This document shows positions 19,236 through 29,496 of a stretch of DNA of 64,000 nucleotides, in pieces (position 1 is the stretch's first letter; the number at the start of each line of letters is the position of its first letter). The notes below the pieces were generated by a model. That model did no database searches. It had not been told where the DNA came from and saw only the letters and a program-made list of their open reading frames with translations. The stretch lies in the NCBI RefSeq assembly GCF_001293525.1, contig NZ_BBYR01000029.1, positions 1 to 64,000 on the forward strand, given 5' to 3'. The DNA is from Pseudideonella sakaiensis (GTDB taxonomy: Bacteria; Pseudomonadota; Gammaproteobacteria; Burkholderiales; Burkholderiaceae_C). The translations under genes and the position numbers were made by a program.

Positions 19236-21002
19236 ATGTTCCCGCAGCTGACCGACTCGCGCGCCTTCGGCATTGCCCAGGCGCTGCTCGAGGGCTTCGA
19301 CCGCCACTACCGCCTGTTCCGCGCCGCCAGCGCCGATGCGAAGCGCCTGTTCGAGCTCGGCGACTGGCACGCCCAGCAGCGCGGCCAGCGCGAGCGCATC
19401 GAGTTCTACGACCTGCGGGTCGACGAGGCGGTGCGCGCGCTGAAGACGAGCTTCGGTGCGCACGAGCTGCCGATGGACGTCTGGCAGCAGGTCAAGCTGC
19501 ACTACATCGGCCTGCTCACCAACCACCACCAGCCGGAACTGGCCGAGACCTTCTTCAACTCGGTGACGACGAAGATGCTGCACCGCAGCTACTTCAACAA
19601 CGAGTTCATCTTCGTGCGCCCGGCGGTCTCCACCGAGTACATCGAGAACGACGAGCCGGCCTCGCAGCCCACCTACCGCGCCTACTACCCGACGCCGGCG
19701 ACGATGCGCGACACGCTGCGCCGCATCGTCACGAACTTCCAGCTGCAGTGCGAGTTCCAGGACCTGGAGCGCGACCTGGACCAGGTGCTGGCCGCCGTCG
19801 AGGCGGAGCTGGGCGACTACCGGCCGCGCGCGAACTTCCAGTTCCAGGTCCTGTCCAGCCTGTTCTTCCGCAACAAGGGCGCCTACGTCGTCGGCAAGAT
19901 CATCAACGGCTTCCGCGAGCTGCCGTTCGCGCTGGCGATCCTGCGCGACCCCGAGGGCCGCTGCCTGATCGACACCGCGCTGTTCCGCGAGGACGACCTG
20001 CTGATGCTGTTCAGCTTCGCGCGCGCCTACTTCATGGTGGACATGGAGGTGCCGTCGGCCTACGTGCAGTTCCTGCGCTCGCTGATGCCGCGCAAGCCGC
20101 GCAGCGAGCTCTACAACGCGCTCGGCCTGCACAAGCAGGGCAAGAACCTGTTCTACCGCGACTTCCTGTTCCACCTGCGGCACAGCGGCGACCGCTTCCG
20201 CATCGCGCCCGGCATCAAGGGCATGGTGATGCTGGTGTTCGACCTGCCGAGCTTCCCGTTCGTCTTCAAGGTCATCAAGGACTTCTACCCGCCGCAGAAG
20301 GACACCACGCGCGAGCTGATCAAGAGCAAGTACCTGCTGGTGAAGCAGCACGACCGCGTCGGCCGCATGGCCGACACCTCGGAGTACAGCAACGTGGCCT
20401 TCCCGCGCCACCGCTTCGAGGACGAGCTGATCGCCGAGCTGAAGCACTTCTGCCCCAGCCAGCTCGAGGAGGACGGCGACGACCTGGTGATCCGCCACGT
20501 CTACATCGAGCGGCGCATGATCCCGCTGAACATCTACCTGCAGGAGGGCACGCCCGAGCAGGTGCAGGCCGCGGTGGTCGAGTACGGCAACGCGATCAAG
20601 GACCTGGTGGCGGCCAACATCTTCCCCGGCGACATGCTGTGGAAGAACTTCGGCGTCACCCGCCATGGCAAGGTGGTCTTCTACGACTACGATGAAATCG
20701 AGTACATCACCGACTGCAACTTCCGCCGCGTGCCGCCGCCGCGCAACGAGGAGGACGAGATGTCGGGCGAGATCTGGTATTCGGTCGGCCCGAAGGACGT
20801 CTTCCCCGAGACCTTCGGCCCCTTCCTGCTCGGCCACCCCGGCGTGCGCGACACCTTCATGAAGCACCACGCCGAGCTGCTCGACCCGGCCTTCTGGCAG
20901 GCCCACCAGGCGCGCATCCGGGCCGGCCACGTGCACGACGTCTTCCCCTACGACCCGGCGCGGCGCTTCCGCGCCGGCGCCCCGGTGGCGCTCGGCGACT
21001 GA
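19236..21002 (+). CDS. aceK: Isocitrate dehydrogenase kinase/phosphatase
   Basis: This 588-residue bifunctional enzyme phosphorylates and reactivates isocitrate dehydrogenase, switching carbon between the TCA cycle and the glyoxylate bypass. Conserved stretches include [20 protein letters not shown] near 110-130, the nucleotide-binding [24 protein letters not shown], and [16 protein letters not shown] in the catalytic loop. Length matches the family. GGGAG lies six bases before the ATG and only 13 bases separate it from the carbonic anhydrase gene, so they are probably co-transcribed. Its place in the liuA run fits control of acetyl-CoA use during leucine or fatty-acid growth. Confidence 0.96.
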   Translation: MFPQLTDSRAFGIAQALLEGFDRHYRLFRAASADAKRLFELGDWHAQQRGQRERIEFYDLRVDEAVRALKTSFGAHELPMDVWQQVKLHYIGLLTNHHQPELAETFFNSVTTKMLHRSYFNNEFIFVRPAVSTEYIENDEPASQPTYRAYYPTPATMRDTLRRIVTNFQLQCEFQDLERDLDQVLAAVEAELGDYRPRANFQFQVLSSLFFRNKGAYVVGKIINGFRELPFALAILRDPEGRCLIDTALFREDDLLMLFSFARAYFMVDMEVPSAYVQFLRSLMPRKPRSELYNALGLHKQGKNLFYRDFLFHLRHSGDRFRIAPGIKGMVMLVFDLPSFPFVFKVIKDFYPPQKDTTRELIKSKYLLVKQHDRVGRMADTSEYSNVAFPRHRFEDELIAELKHFCPSQLEEDGDDLVIRHVYIERRMIPLNIYLQEGTPEQVQAAVVEYGNAIKDLVAANIFPGDMLWKNFGVTRHGKVVFYDYDEIEYITDCNFRRVPPPRNEEDEMSGEIWYSVGPKDVFPETFGPFLLGHPGVRDTFMKHHAELLDPAFWQAHQARIRAGHVHDVFPYDPARRFRAGAPVALGD

Positions 21003-21040
21003 CGCCCGGCGCTGCCTTTCCCTGCCCACCGGAGACCGCC

Positions 21041-22237
21041 ATGTCCGACCCGATCGTCATCGTTTCCGCCGCCCGCACGCCGATCGGCGGCCTGCTCGGC
21101 GACTTCGCCGCGCTGCCGGCCCACCAGCTCGGCGCCGTGGCCATCCGTGCCGCCGTGGAGCGGGCCGGCGTGCCCGGCGACGCCGTCGACGAGGTGCTGA
21201 TGGGCAACTGCCTGATGGCCGGCCAGGGCCAGGCCCCGGCCCGCCAGGCCGCGCTCGGTGCCGGCCTGCCGACCTCGGCCGGCGCGGTGACGCTGTCGAA
21301 GATGTGCGGCTCGGGCATGCGCGCGATGATGTTCGCGCACGACATGCTGGCGGCCGGCAGCGCCGACGTCGTGGTGGCCGGCGGCATGGAGAGCATGACC
21401 AACGCGCCGCACCTGAGCTTCGTGCGCAAGGGCGTGAAGTACGGCGTGACGCAGTTCTACGACCACATGGCGCTCGACGGCCTGGAGGATGCCTACGAGA
21501 AGCTGCCCGGCGGGGTCGGCAAGGCGATGGGCGTGTTCGCCGAGGAGTGCGTCGCCAAGTACCAGTTCAGCCGCGAGGCGATGGACGCCTTCGCGATCGC
21601 GTCCACCGAGCGCAGCCAGCGCGCCAACGAGGATGGCAGCTTCGACTGGGAGATCGCCCCGGTGACGCTGCCCGGCAAGGGCGGCGCAGCGGCCGTCGTC
21701 ACGCGCGACGAGCAGCCGTTCAAGGCGCGGCTGGACAAGATCCCGGGCCTGAAGCCGGCGTTCACCAAGGACGGCCGCATCACCGCGGCCACCTCCTCGA
21801 GCATCTCCGACGGCGCCGCCGCGCTGGTGCTGATGCGCGAGTCGGTCGCGCTGAAGCGGGGCCTGTCGCCGGTGGCGCGCATCACCGGCCATGCCGTGCA
21901 TGCCCAGGCGCCGAACTGGTTCACCACCGCGCCGGTCGGCGCGATCGACAAGCTGCTGCGCCAGGCCGGCTGGCAGGCCGGCGAGGTCGACCTGTGGGAG
22001 GTCAACGAGGCCTTCGCCGCGGTGACGATGGCGGCGATGGCCGAGTTCAAGCTGCCGCACGAGATCGTCAACGTGCACGGCGGCGCCTGCGCGCTCGGCC
22101 ACCCGATCGGCGCCAGCGGCGCGCGCATCGTCGTCACGCTGCTGGGCGCGCTGCGTCGGCGCGGCCTGAAGCGCGGCGTCGCGGCGCTGTGCATCGGCGG
22201 CGGCGAGGCCACCGCGCTCGGCGTCGAGCTGGTGTGA
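21041..22237 (+). CDS. Acetyl-CoA C-acyltransferase (thiolase)
   Basis: This 398-residue thiolase has the acyl-accepting Cys89 in SKMCGSGM, the NEAFA motif, His354 in GGACALGHPIG and Cys384 in CIGGGEA. These define type II degradative or biosynthetic thiolases that split or form acetoacetyl-CoA. In this setting it most likely cleaves acetoacetyl-CoA produced from leucine breakdown; an atoB-like role is inference. The LysE-family gene begins inside its stop codon (GTGA). Confidence 0.93.
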   Translation: MSDPIVIVSAARTPIGGLLGDFAALPAHQLGAVAIRAAVERAGVPGDAVDEVLMGNCLMAGQGQAPARQAALGAGLPTSAGAVTLSKMCGSGMRAMMFAHDMLAAGSADVVVAGGMESMTNAPHLSFVRKGVKYGVTQFYDHMALDGLEDAYEKLPGGVGKAMGVFAEECVAKYQFSREAMDAFAIASTERSQRANEDGSFDWEIAPVTLPGKGGAAAVVTRDEQPFKARLDKIPGLKPAFTKDGRITAATSSSISDGAAALVLMRESVALKRGLSPVARITGHAVHAQAPNWFTTAPVGAIDKLLRQAGWQAGEVDLWEVNEAFAAVTMAAMAEFKLPHEIVNVHGGACALGHPIGASGARIVVTLLGALRRRGLKRGVAALCIGGGEATALGVELV

Positions 22238-22905
22238 GCGCCGGCCTCGGCATCCACGACCCGGCCCTGTTCGTCGCCACCGTCTTCGTGCTGAACGCGA
22301 CGCCCGGCGTCGACATGCTGCTCACCGTCGGCCGCACGCTGCAGCACGGCCGGCGCGGTGGGCTCGCGGCGGCCGCCGGCATCACGGCCGGCTGCGCGGT
22401 GCATGCGCTGGCCGCCACCCTCGGGCTGGCCGCCCTGCTGGGCAGCTCGGCCGCGGCCTTCGGCGTGCTGAAGCTGGCCGGCGCGGCCTACCTCGCCTGG
22501 CTCGGCCTCGGGCTGCTGCGCGCGGCCTGGCGCGCCGGCCCGGCCCCTGGCGCTCCGGCCGTGGCGGGCAGCCCGGCCTCGACCGGCGCGGTCGCCGCCA
22601 CGCCGGGGCGCCTGTTCCGCGAAGGCCTGCTGACCAACCTGCTGAACCCGAAGATCGCGCTCTTCTTCCTCGCGCTGCTGCCGCAGTTCATCGCCGACGG
22701 CGCGTCGCAGCGCACGCTCGCCTTCGCGCTGCTCGGCGCCTGGATGCTGCTGCAGTCGGCCCTCTTCCTCGCGGTGCTGGTGCTGCTGGCCGAGCGCCTG
22801 CGCCGGCGGCCGCTGCAACCCGGCCTGCGCCGCGGTCTGACGGCGCTGGCCGGTGCCGCCTTCCTCGGCCTGGCGGCGCGCCTCGCGCTGTCGCCGCGCC
22901 CCTGA
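22234..22905 (+). CDS. LysE/RhtB-family exporter
   Basis: This 223-residue inner-membrane protein has about six hydrophobic helices. VFVLNATPGVDMLLTVGRTL near the start and FREGLLTNLLNPKIALFFLALLPQF in the middle are signature segments of LysE/RhtB amino-acid exporters. A 30-residue Ala/Pro/Gly loop separates the two halves. The GTG start overlaps the thiolase stop, so translation is coupled. The exported compound is unknown; amino acids such as leucine or threonine are typical of the family. Confidence 0.88.
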   Translation: MSAGLGIHDPALFVATVFVLNATPGVDMLLTVGRTLQHGRRGGLAAAAGITAGCAVHALAATLGLAALLGSSAAAFGVLKLAGAAYLAWLGLGLLRAAWRAGPAPGAPAVAGSPASTGAVAATPGRLFREGLLTNLLNPKIALFFLALLPQFIADGASQRTLAFALLGAWMLLQSALFLAVLVLLAERLRRRPLQPGLRRGLTALAGAAFLGLAARLALSPRP

Positions 22906-22921
22906 CCTCGGAATCCCTGTC

Positions 22922-23587
22922 ATGAACGTGCTGGTGATCGGCGCCTCCCGCGGCCTGGGCCGCGAACTCGTGCAGCAGGCCCTGGCCGCCGGCGACCGCG
23001 TGACCGCCACCGCCCGGCGCGCGGACGATGTCGCCGCGCTGCAGGCCCTCGGCGCCCAGGCCTTCATGCTCGACGTGGCCGACGCGGTCAGCGCCTCGGG
23101 GCTGGCCTGGCGCATCGACGGCGCCGGCTTCGACCAGGCCTGGCTGGTGGCCGGCGTGTACGGCCCGCGCACCCAGGGCCTGGCGTCGCCGACCGAGGCC
23201 GACTTCGATGCGGTGATGCACACCAACCTGCTCGGCGCGATGCGCGTGCTGCCGCAGCTCGCCGACGCCTTCGCGCCCGGTGCGCGGCTGGGCGTGCTGT
23301 CCTCGCGCATGGGCTCGATCGGCCTGCGCAACGGCACCGCCGGCTGGCTGTACCGCGCCTCCAAGGCGGCGCTGAACTCGGTGGTCCGGGACGCGGCGCT
23401 CGAATGGGCCGGCCGCGTCACCGTGGTGGCCTTCCACCCGGGCTGGGTGCAGACCGACATGGGCGGCCGTGGTGCCGACCTGACGGTCGAGCGCAGCGCC
23501 GCCGATCTTCGGCGTACGCTCGCCGGTCTCGGCCCGGCGGACACCGGGCGCTTCCTGAACCACGACGGAGAGCCGCTGGCCTGGTGA
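22922..23587 (+). CDS. Short-chain dehydrogenase/reductase
   Basis: This 221-residue Rossmann oxidoreductase has GASRGLG at residues 7-13 for NAD(P) binding. The catalytic Ser lies in LGVLSSRMGS, and the YRASK box gives the Tyr and Lys. PGWVQTDMGG follows. It resembles C-factor-like SDRs more than sugar or steroid enzymes. The substrate is unknown. It lies 16 bases after the exporter gene and 35 before the acyl-CoA dehydrogenase. Confidence 0.87.
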   Translation: MNVLVIGASRGLGRELVQQALAAGDRVTATARRADDVAALQALGAQAFMLDVADAVSASGLAWRIDGAGFDQAWLVAGVYGPRTQGLASPTEADFDAVMHTNLLGAMRVLPQLADAFAPGARLGVLSSRMGSIGLRNGTAGWLYRASKAALNSVVRDAALEWAGRVTVVAFHPGWVQTDMGGRGADLTVERSAADLRRTLAGLGPADTGRFLNHDGEPLAW

Positions 23588-23622
23588 GGCACGGTGGCCG
23601 CTCGACCCACGGAGACTGTCCG

Positions 23623-24762
23623 ATGCTGTTGTCCGACGACCACCGCGCCGTCCAGGAGGCGGTGCGCGCCTACGTGCAGGACCGGGTCGCGCCCTTCGCG
23701 GCCGAGTGGGACCGGACCCACGCCTTCCCGCGCGAGGCCCTGCAGGGCCTGGCCGCGCTCGGCTGCTACGGCGTGACGGTGCCGGCCCAGTGGGGCGGCG
23801 CCGGGCTGGACAGCCTCGCGCTGGCGCTGATCCTCGAGGAGATCGCGGCCGGGGATGGCGCCACCTCGACCATCGTCAGCGTCAACAACTGCCCCGTCTG
23901 CTCGATCCTCGTCGCCTGGGCCGACGAGGCGCAGAAGCAGCGCTGGCTGGTGCCGCTGGCGCGCGGCGAGATGCTCGGCGCCTTCTGCCTCACCGAGCCG
24001 CACGTCGGCTCCCAGGCCGACGGCCTGCGGACCACCGCGGTGCGCGACGGTGACGACTACGTGCTCGACGGCGTCAAGCAGTTCATCACCAGCGGCAAGC
24101 ACGGCGACGTGGCGATCGTGCTCGCGGTGACCGACAAGGCGGCCGGCAAGCGCGGCATCAGTGCCTTCCTCGTGCCCACCGGCACGCCCGGCTACCAGGT
24201 CGCGCGGCTCGAGGAGAAGATGGGCCAGCATGCGAGCGACACCGCGCAGATCCTCTTCGAGCGCTGCCGGGTGCCGGTGGCGAACCGCATCGGCGAGGAG
24301 GGCCAGGGCCTGAAGATCGCGCTGTCGGGGCTGGAGGGCGGGCGCATCGGCATCGCCGCGCAGTCGGTCGGCATGGCGCGCGCGGCCTTCGAGTGCGCGC
24401 TCGCCTACGCGAAGGAGCGGGTCGCCTTCGGCCAGCCGATCTTCGAGCACCAGGCGGTGCAGTTCCGGCTCGCGGAGATGGCGATGAAGATCGAGGCCGC
24501 GCGCCAGCTGGTGCACCACGCCGCGGCGCTGAAGGATGCCGGGCGCCCCTGCCTGAAGGAGGCGGCGATGGCCAAGCTGTTCGCCAGCGAGATGGCCGAG
24601 GCGGTCTGCAGCGCCGCGATCCAGACGCTCGGCGGCTATGGCTATGTCGCGGATTTCCCGCTCGAGCGCATCTACCGCGACGTGCGGGTGTGCCAGATCT
24701 ACGAAGGCACGAGCGACGTGCAGAAGATCCTGATCGGGCGCGCGCTGGCCGCCGGCGGCTGA
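23623..24762 (+). CDS. Acyl-CoA dehydrogenase
   Basis: This 379-residue FAD enzyme introduces a double bond into an acyl-CoA. It has CLTEPHVGSQAD, KQFITSGKHGD and ERVAFGQPIFEHQAVQF. The catalytic Glu361 is in IYEGTSDV, the short/medium-chain position. Similarity in style is to butyryl- or 2-methylacyl-CoA dehydrogenases, so a role for short branched or straight acyl-CoAs is likely; the exact substrate is not decided. ATG at 23623 follows a weak site. trkA begins seven bases after its stop. Confidence 0.92.
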   Translation: MLLSDDHRAVQEAVRAYVQDRVAPFAAEWDRTHAFPREALQGLAALGCYGVTVPAQWGGAGLDSLALALILEEIAAGDGATSTIVSVNNCPVCSILVAWADEAQKQRWLVPLARGEMLGAFCLTEPHVGSQADGLRTTAVRDGDDYVLDGVKQFITSGKHGDVAIVLAVTDKAAGKRGISAFLVPTGTPGYQVARLEEKMGQHASDTAQILFERCRVPVANRIGEEGQGLKIALSGLEGGRIGIAAQSVGMARAAFECALAYAKERVAFGQPIFEHQAVQFRLAEMAMKIEAARQLVHHAAALKDAGRPCLKEAAMAKLFASEMAEAVCSAAIQTLGGYGYVADFPLERIYRDVRVCQIYEGTSDVQKILIGRALAAGG

Positions 24763-24769
24763 TTCCCGC

Positions 24770-26176
24770 ATGAACATCATCATCCTGGGCGCCGGCCGCG
24801 TCGGCGAGAGCGTGGCCGAGAGCCTGGTCTCCGAGCGCAACGACATCACCGTGATCGACACCGATCCGCAGCGCCTGGCCGCGCTGCAGGAGCGGCTCGA
24901 CCTGCGTGGCGTGGCCGGCAACGGGATCCAGCCCTCGGTGCTGCGCGAGGCAGGCGCCGAGGACGCCGACATGCTGATCGCCTGCGCGCCGATGGACGAG
25001 ACCAACCTGGTGGTCTGCAAGGTGGCGCACGACGTCTTCAACATCCCGACCACGATCGCGCGCGTGCGCTCCGAGGAATTCCCCGACGGTGACGCGATGA
25101 TGCGCAAGGACGGCGGCTTCGCGGTCGACCGGGTGATCTGCCCGGAGCACTCGCTGACGCAGACGATCCGTCGGCTCGTGGCCTACCCGGAGGCGCTTCA
25201 GGTGCTGGAGTTCGCCGGCGGCCGCGTCAGCCTGATCGCGGTGCGCGTGGTCAGCGACGGGCGGCTCGCGCACCACGTGATCTCCGAGCTGCCGCAGCTC
25301 GCGCCCGACCTGCCGATGCGCTTCGTCGCGATCTACCGCAGCGACGAGCACGGCGTCGACCGGCAGATCGTGTGCGACGGCCGCACCCGCATCGAGCCGG
25401 GCGACGAGGTCTTCGTGCTGGCCGACACGCGCGACATCCGGCGCGTGCTGGATGCGCTGCGCCTGCGCGACCAGCCGGTGCGCCGGGTCATGATCGCCGG
25501 CGGCGGCCGCGTCGGCCTGCGCCTCGCGCGCGAGCTGAAGAAGGAGTGCCGGCTGAAGATCATCGAGGTCGACCCGCGGCGCTGCGACTACCTCACCAGC
25601 CAGCTGCCCAGCCACGTGCTGGTGCTGAACGGCGACTCCACCGACGAGGACCTGCTCGGCGACGAGAACGTGGCCGACACCGACCTCTTCCTCGCGCTCA
25701 CCAGCGACGACGAGGACAACATCATGTCCTGCCTGCTGGCCAAGCGCATGGGCGCGCGCCGCGTGCTGGCGCTGATCAACCGCCGCGCCTATGCGGACCT
25801 GGTGCAGGGCACGCAGATCGACATCGCGCTGTCGCCGGCGCAGACGGTGATCGGCGAGCTGCTCGCGCACGTGCGGCGCGGCGACGTCGAGGCGGTCTAC
25901 AGCCTGCGCCGCGGCGCCGCCGAGGCGCTGGAGGCGGTGGCCCACGGCGACCGCAAGAGCTCGAAGGTGGTGGGCCGGCGCATCGAGCAGATCCCGCTGC
26001 CGCCGGGGGCCGAGATCGGCGCGCTGGTGCGCGGCGAGGGCGAGGCGGCCGAGGTCATCCTGCCGCACCACGACACCGTGATCCACAGCGGCGACCACGT
26101 CATCGTCTTCCTGCCGCGCAAGCGCATGGTGCGCGAGGTGGAGAAGCTGTTCCAGGTCAGCGCGACCTTCTTCTGA
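24770..26176 (+). CDS. trkA: Trk potassium uptake regulatory subunit TrkA
   Basis: This 468-residue cytoplasmic protein binds NAD(H) and gates the Trk potassium channel. It has two RCK_N Rossmann domains (IIILGAGRVGESV at 3-15 and VMIAGGGRVGLRL near 240) and two RCK_C domains (about 145-225 and 380-465). TrkH follows 43 bases downstream, completing the transporter. Length is typical. Confidence 0.96.
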   Translation: MNIIILGAGRVGESVAESLVSERNDITVIDTDPQRLAALQERLDLRGVAGNGIQPSVLREAGAEDADMLIACAPMDETNLVVCKVAHDVFNIPTTIARVRSEEFPDGDAMMRKDGGFAVDRVICPEHSLTQTIRRLVAYPEALQVLEFAGGRVSLIAVRVVSDGRLAHHVISELPQLAPDLPMRFVAIYRSDEHGVDRQIVCDGRTRIEPGDEVFVLADTRDIRRVLDALRLRDQPVRRVMIAGGGRVGLRLARELKKECRLKIIEVDPRRCDYLTSQLPSHVLVLNGDSTDEDLLGDENVADTDLFLALTSDDEDNIMSCLLAKRMGARRVLALINRRAYADLVQGTQIDIALSPAQTVIGELLAHVRRGDVEAVYSLRRGAAEALEAVAHGDRKSSKVVGRRIEQIPLPPGAEIGALVRGEGEAAEVILPHHDTVIHSGDHVIVFLPRKRMVREVEKLFQVSATFF

Positions 26177-26219
26177 CCGCAGGTCCCTGCGCCTGCCGAG
26201 CGTCTCCTCCGACTCCCGC

Positions 26220-27695
26220 ATGCCGTCGATCCGTCCCGTGCTGGCGCTGCTGGGCGCGCTGCTGATGGCCTTCGCCGTGGCGATGGCGGTGCCGCTGGCC
26301 GTGGCCTGGCTCGGCGACGAGCCGCACGCGGCCCGCGATGCCTTCGCCGCATCCATCCCGGCCGCGCTGCTGCTGGGCATGCTGCTGTGGTCCGGCAACC
26401 GCGAGCGCCCGCGCGAGCTGCAGCCGCGCGACGGCGTGCTGCTGGTGGTGCTCACCTGGACTGTGCTGCCCTTGTGCGCCTCGCTGCCGCTGCAGCTCTA
26501 CTTCGCGGGCGTCGGCCAGCCGCTGAGCTTCACCGATGCGGCCTTCGAGGCGATGTCGGCGCTGACCACCACCGGCTCGACGGTGCTCACGGGGCTGGAC
26601 CGCCTGCCGCTGTCGATCAACCTGTGGCGCTGCCTGCTGCAATGGATCGGCGGCATGGGCATCCTGGTGCTGGCGGTGGCGATCCTGCCGCTGCTCGGCG
26701 TCGGCGGCAGCCAGCTGTTCCGGATGGAGTCGGCCGGGCCGATGAAGGATGCCAAGCACACGCCGCGCATCGCCGAGACCGCCAAGGGCCTGTGGACGGT
26801 CTATGCCAGCCTGTCGATCGCCTGCCTGCTGGCCTACCGGGCCGGCGGGATGGGCTGGGCCGACGCCTGGATGCACATGTTCACCACGGTCAGCCTCGGC
26901 GGGCTGAGCAGCCACGATGCCAGCTTCGGCTTCTTCGCCTCGCCGGCGCTGGAGTGGATCGCGGTGGTGTTCATGCTGGTGTGCAGCTGCAACTTCGCGC
27001 TGTACTTCCTGATGCTGCGCAAGCGCTCGTGGCGGCCGCTGCTGGCCGATCCGGAGTCGCGCGGCACGCTCGGCGTGATGGTCGGCGCCAGCCTCTTCGT
27101 CGCCGCGCTGCTGATGGTCGAGGACGAGTTCCAGCACGTTGGCGAGGCGCTGCGCATGGCCTTCTTCCACGTGGTGTCCATCGCGTCGACGACCGGCTAT
27201 GCCAGCACCGACTACGGCCAGTGGCCGCCGCTGGTGCCGATCCTGCTGCTGCTGCTGTCCGGCCTGTCCACCAGCGCCGGCTCCACCGGTGCCGGCATCA
27301 AGATGATCCGGCTGCTGATCCTGCTGAAGCAGGCGCGGCGCGAGATGCAGCGCATGCTCCATCCCCGGACCGTGAACCCGGTGATGCTCGGCCAGCGGCC
27401 GGTGGCGCCGGCGGCGATCTTCTCGGTGCTGGCCTTCATGCTGCTGTACGGTGCGACGGTGATCGGCCTGACCTTCGTGCTGCTGGGCACCGGGCTGCCC
27501 TTCGACACCGCGCTGTCGGCGGTGATCGGCAGCGTCAACAACATGGGGCCGGGGCTGAACGAGATCGGGCCGGCCGGCAACTACCAGCCCTTCACCGACG
27601 TGCAGACCTGGGTCTGCACGCTCGCGATGCTGCTCGGGCGGCTGGAGCTGCTGTCCGTCTTCGTGCTGCTGACGCCGGCCTTCTGGCGCGACTGA
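26220..27695 (+). CDS. trkH: Trk potassium transporter membrane subunit TrkH
   Basis: This 491-residue inner-membrane channel has four repeated pore regions. The filter-like segments are [35 protein letters not shown] and [13 protein letters not shown], with the intracellular gate loop around [13 protein letters not shown]. It brings in potassium with TrkA. The frame and length match TrkH. The next transcript, with its own promoter, starts about 70 bases after its stop. Confidence 0.96.
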   Translation: MPSIRPVLALLGALLMAFAVAMAVPLAVAWLGDEPHAARDAFAASIPAALLLGMLLWSGNRERPRELQPRDGVLLVVLTWTVLPLCASLPLQLYFAGVGQPLSFTDAAFEAMSALTTTGSTVLTGLDRLPLSINLWRCLLQWIGGMGILVLAVAILPLLGVGGSQLFRMESAGPMKDAKHTPRIAETAKGLWTVYASLSIACLLAYRAGGMGWADAWMHMFTTVSLGGLSSHDASFGFFASPALEWIAVVFMLVCSCNFALYFLMLRKRSWRPLLADPESRGTLGVMVGASLFVAALLMVEDEFQHVGEALRMAFFHVVSIASTTGYASTDYGQWPPLVPILLLLLSGLSTSAGSTGAGIKMIRLLILLKQARREMQRMLHPRTVNPVMLGQRPVAPAAIFSVLAFMLLYGATVIGLTFVLLGTGLPFDTALSAVIGSVNNMGPGLNEIGPAGNYQPFTDVQTWVCTLAMLLGRLELLSVFVLLTPAFWRD

Positions 27696-27738
27696 GGGCC
27701 GGGCCCGGCGGCCCCGCCGGGGCGGGCTTTCCCCTGGT

Positions 27739-27767
27739 TTGCCGCGGGGCTCGGCGACCTCTACAAT
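27739..27767 (+). promoter_or_regulatory. Sigma70-type promoter of the liuB operon
   Basis: TTGCCG (27739-27744) and TACAAT (27762-27767) are separated by 17 bases, a close match to a housekeeping promoter. The -10 box runs directly into the liu palindrome, so the expected start site lies within the operator. A protein bound there would block transcription. Confidence 0.7.
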
Positions 27768-27783
27768 TGACGTATACGTCAAT
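27766..27783. promoter_or_regulatory. Palindromic operator upstream of liuB
   Basis: ATTGACGTATACGTCAAT is identical to the site before liuA at 17192-17209. It begins two bases inside the -10 box and ends 57 bases before the liuB start. The position favours repression, as expected for a LiuR/LiuQ-type regulator released by a pathway CoA-ester. The regulator gene was not seen here. Confidence 0.82.
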
Positions 27784-27840
27784 CACAACCGCTGCGCGCG
27801 GTCCGGCCCGCGCCGGGCCGTTCACCGGCCCGGAGACTGC

Positions 27841-29463
27841 ATGCCCACGCTCGCCTCGGCGCTCAATCCGCGCTCGGAAGACTTCAAGGCCAACGCGGCG
27901 GCGATGCAGGCCCTGGTGGCCGACCTGAACGCCCGCCTCGCGGCCATCGCCCAGGGTGGCGGCGAGGCCGCGCGCGCGAAGCACGTGGCCCGCGGCAAGC
28001 TGCCGCCGCGCGAGCGCGTCGAGCTGCTGCTCGACCCGGACACGCCTTTCCTCGAGGTCGCGCCACTGGCCGCCCACGGCATGTACCCCGAGGCCGACGG
28101 CCGCGATGCCGCGCCCGGCGCCGGCCTGATCGCCGGCATCGGCCGCGTCAGCGGCGTCGAGTGCATGATCGTGTGCAACGACGCGACGGTGAAGGGCGGC
28201 ACCTACTTCCCGATGACGGTGAAGAAGCACCTGCGCGCGCAGGAGATCGCGCGCGAGAACCGGCTGCCCTGCATCTACCTGGTCGACTCCGGCGGCGCCA
28301 ACCTGCCGAACCAGGACGAGGTCTTCCCGGACCGCGAGCACTTCGGCCGCATCTTCTACAACCAGGCCACGCTGTCGGCCGCCGGCGTGCCGCAGATCGC
28401 GGTGGTGATGGGCTCCTGCACCGCCGGCGGCGCCTACGTGCCCGCGATGAGCGACGAGTCCATCATCGTGAAAAACCAGGGCACGATCTTCCTGGGCGGC
28501 CCGCCGCTGGTGAAGGCGGCGATCGGCGAGGTGGTCAGCGCCGAGGAGCTGGGCGGCGGCGACGTGCACACCCGGTTGTCCGGCGTGGCCGACCACCTGG
28601 CCGAGAACGACACGCACGCGCTGGCGCTCGCGCGCTCGATCGTCGGCAACCTGAACTGGCGCAAGCCCGATCCGCTGCGCCGCCAGCCGCCGCGCCCGCC
28701 GCGCTTCGACCCGGCCGAGCTGCACGGCCTGATCCCCACCGACCCGCGCAAGCCTTACGACGTGCGCGAGGTGATCGCGCGGCTGGTCGACGACTCCGAG
28801 TTCGACGAGTTCAAGGCGCGCTACGGCAGCACGCTGGTCACCGGCTTCGCCCACCTCGAGGGGCTGCCGGTGGGCATCGTCGCGAACAACGGCGTGCTGT
28901 TCTCGGAGTCGGCGATGAAGGGCGCGCACTTCATCGAGCTGTGCGGCCAGCGGCGCATCCCGCTCGTCTTCCTGCAGAACATCACCGGCTTCATGGTCGG
29001 GCGCAAGTACGAGTCCGAGGGCATCGCCAAGCACGGCGCGAAGATGGTGACCGCGGTGTCGACCGTCGCGGTGCCGAAGTTCACGGTGATCATCGGCGGC
29101 AGCTTCGGCGCCGGCAACTACGGCATGTGCGGCCGCGCCTACTCGCCGCGCTTCCTGTGGATGTGGCCGAACGCGCGCATCTCGGTGATGGGCGGCGAGC
29201 AGGCCGCCAGCGTGCTGGCCACGGTCCGGCGCGACGGGATCGAGGGGCGCGGCGGCCAGTGGAGCGCCGAGCAGGAGGCCGAGTTCAAGCGCCCGATCCT
29301 GGCGCAGTTCGAGCACCAGGCCCACCCGTACTACGCCAGCGCCCGGCTCTGGGACGACGGCGTGATCGACCCCGCCGACACGCGCCGCGTGCTCTCGCTG
29401 GCGCTGTCCGCGAGCCTGAACGCGCCGATCCCGGACACGCGCTTCGGCGTGTTCCGGATGTAG
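27841..29463 (+). CDS. liuB: Methylcrotonyl-CoA carboxylase beta subunit
   Basis: This 540-residue carboxyltransferase subunit moves CO2 from biotin on LiuD to 3-methylcrotonyl-CoA. It has the two-part crotonase-like carboxyltransferase domain, with [22 protein letters not shown] and [13 protein letters not shown] in the N half, and [26 protein letters not shown] and [10 protein letters not shown] in the C half. These favour methylcrotonyl- over propionyl-CoA carboxylase. ATG at 27841 begins [10 protein letters not shown]. It is the first gene of the second liu operon. Confidence 0.96.
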   Translation: MPTLASALNPRSEDFKANAAAMQALVADLNARLAAIAQGGGEAARAKHVARGKLPPRERVELLLDPDTPFLEVAPLAAHGMYPEADGRDAAPGAGLIAGIGRVSGVECMIVCNDATVKGGTYFPMTVKKHLRAQEIARENRLPCIYLVDSGGANLPNQDEVFPDREHFGRIFYNQATLSAAGVPQIAVVMGSCTAGGAYVPAMSDESIIVKNQGTIFLGGPPLVKAAIGEVVSAEELGGGDVHTRLSGVADHLAENDTHALALARSIVGNLNWRKPDPLRRQPPRPPRFDPAELHGLIPTDPRKPYDVREVIARLVDDSEFDEFKARYGSTLVTGFAHLEGLPVGIVANNGVLFSESAMKGAHFIELCGQRRIPLVFLQNITGFMVGRKYESEGIAKHGAKMVTAVSTVAVPKFTVIIGGSFGAGNYGMCGRAYSPRFLWMWPNARISVMGGEQAASVLATVRRDGIEGRGGQWSAEQEAEFKRPILAQFEHQAHPYYASARLWDDGVIDPADTRRVLSLALSASLNAPIPDTRFGVFRM

Positions 29464-29496
29464 GCCGGCCCCCTGCCGACACGCGGGTCGCCCACC

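Noticed and set aside
21493-25107. 1204-residue open frame on the minus strand
   Set aside because: It lies opposite the thiolase, exporter, SDR and acyl-CoA dehydrogenase genes, which have clear domains. Its sequence is low-complexity and motif-free, the usual shadow in very GC-rich DNA. The same holds for the frame at 10392-13448 and similar ones.
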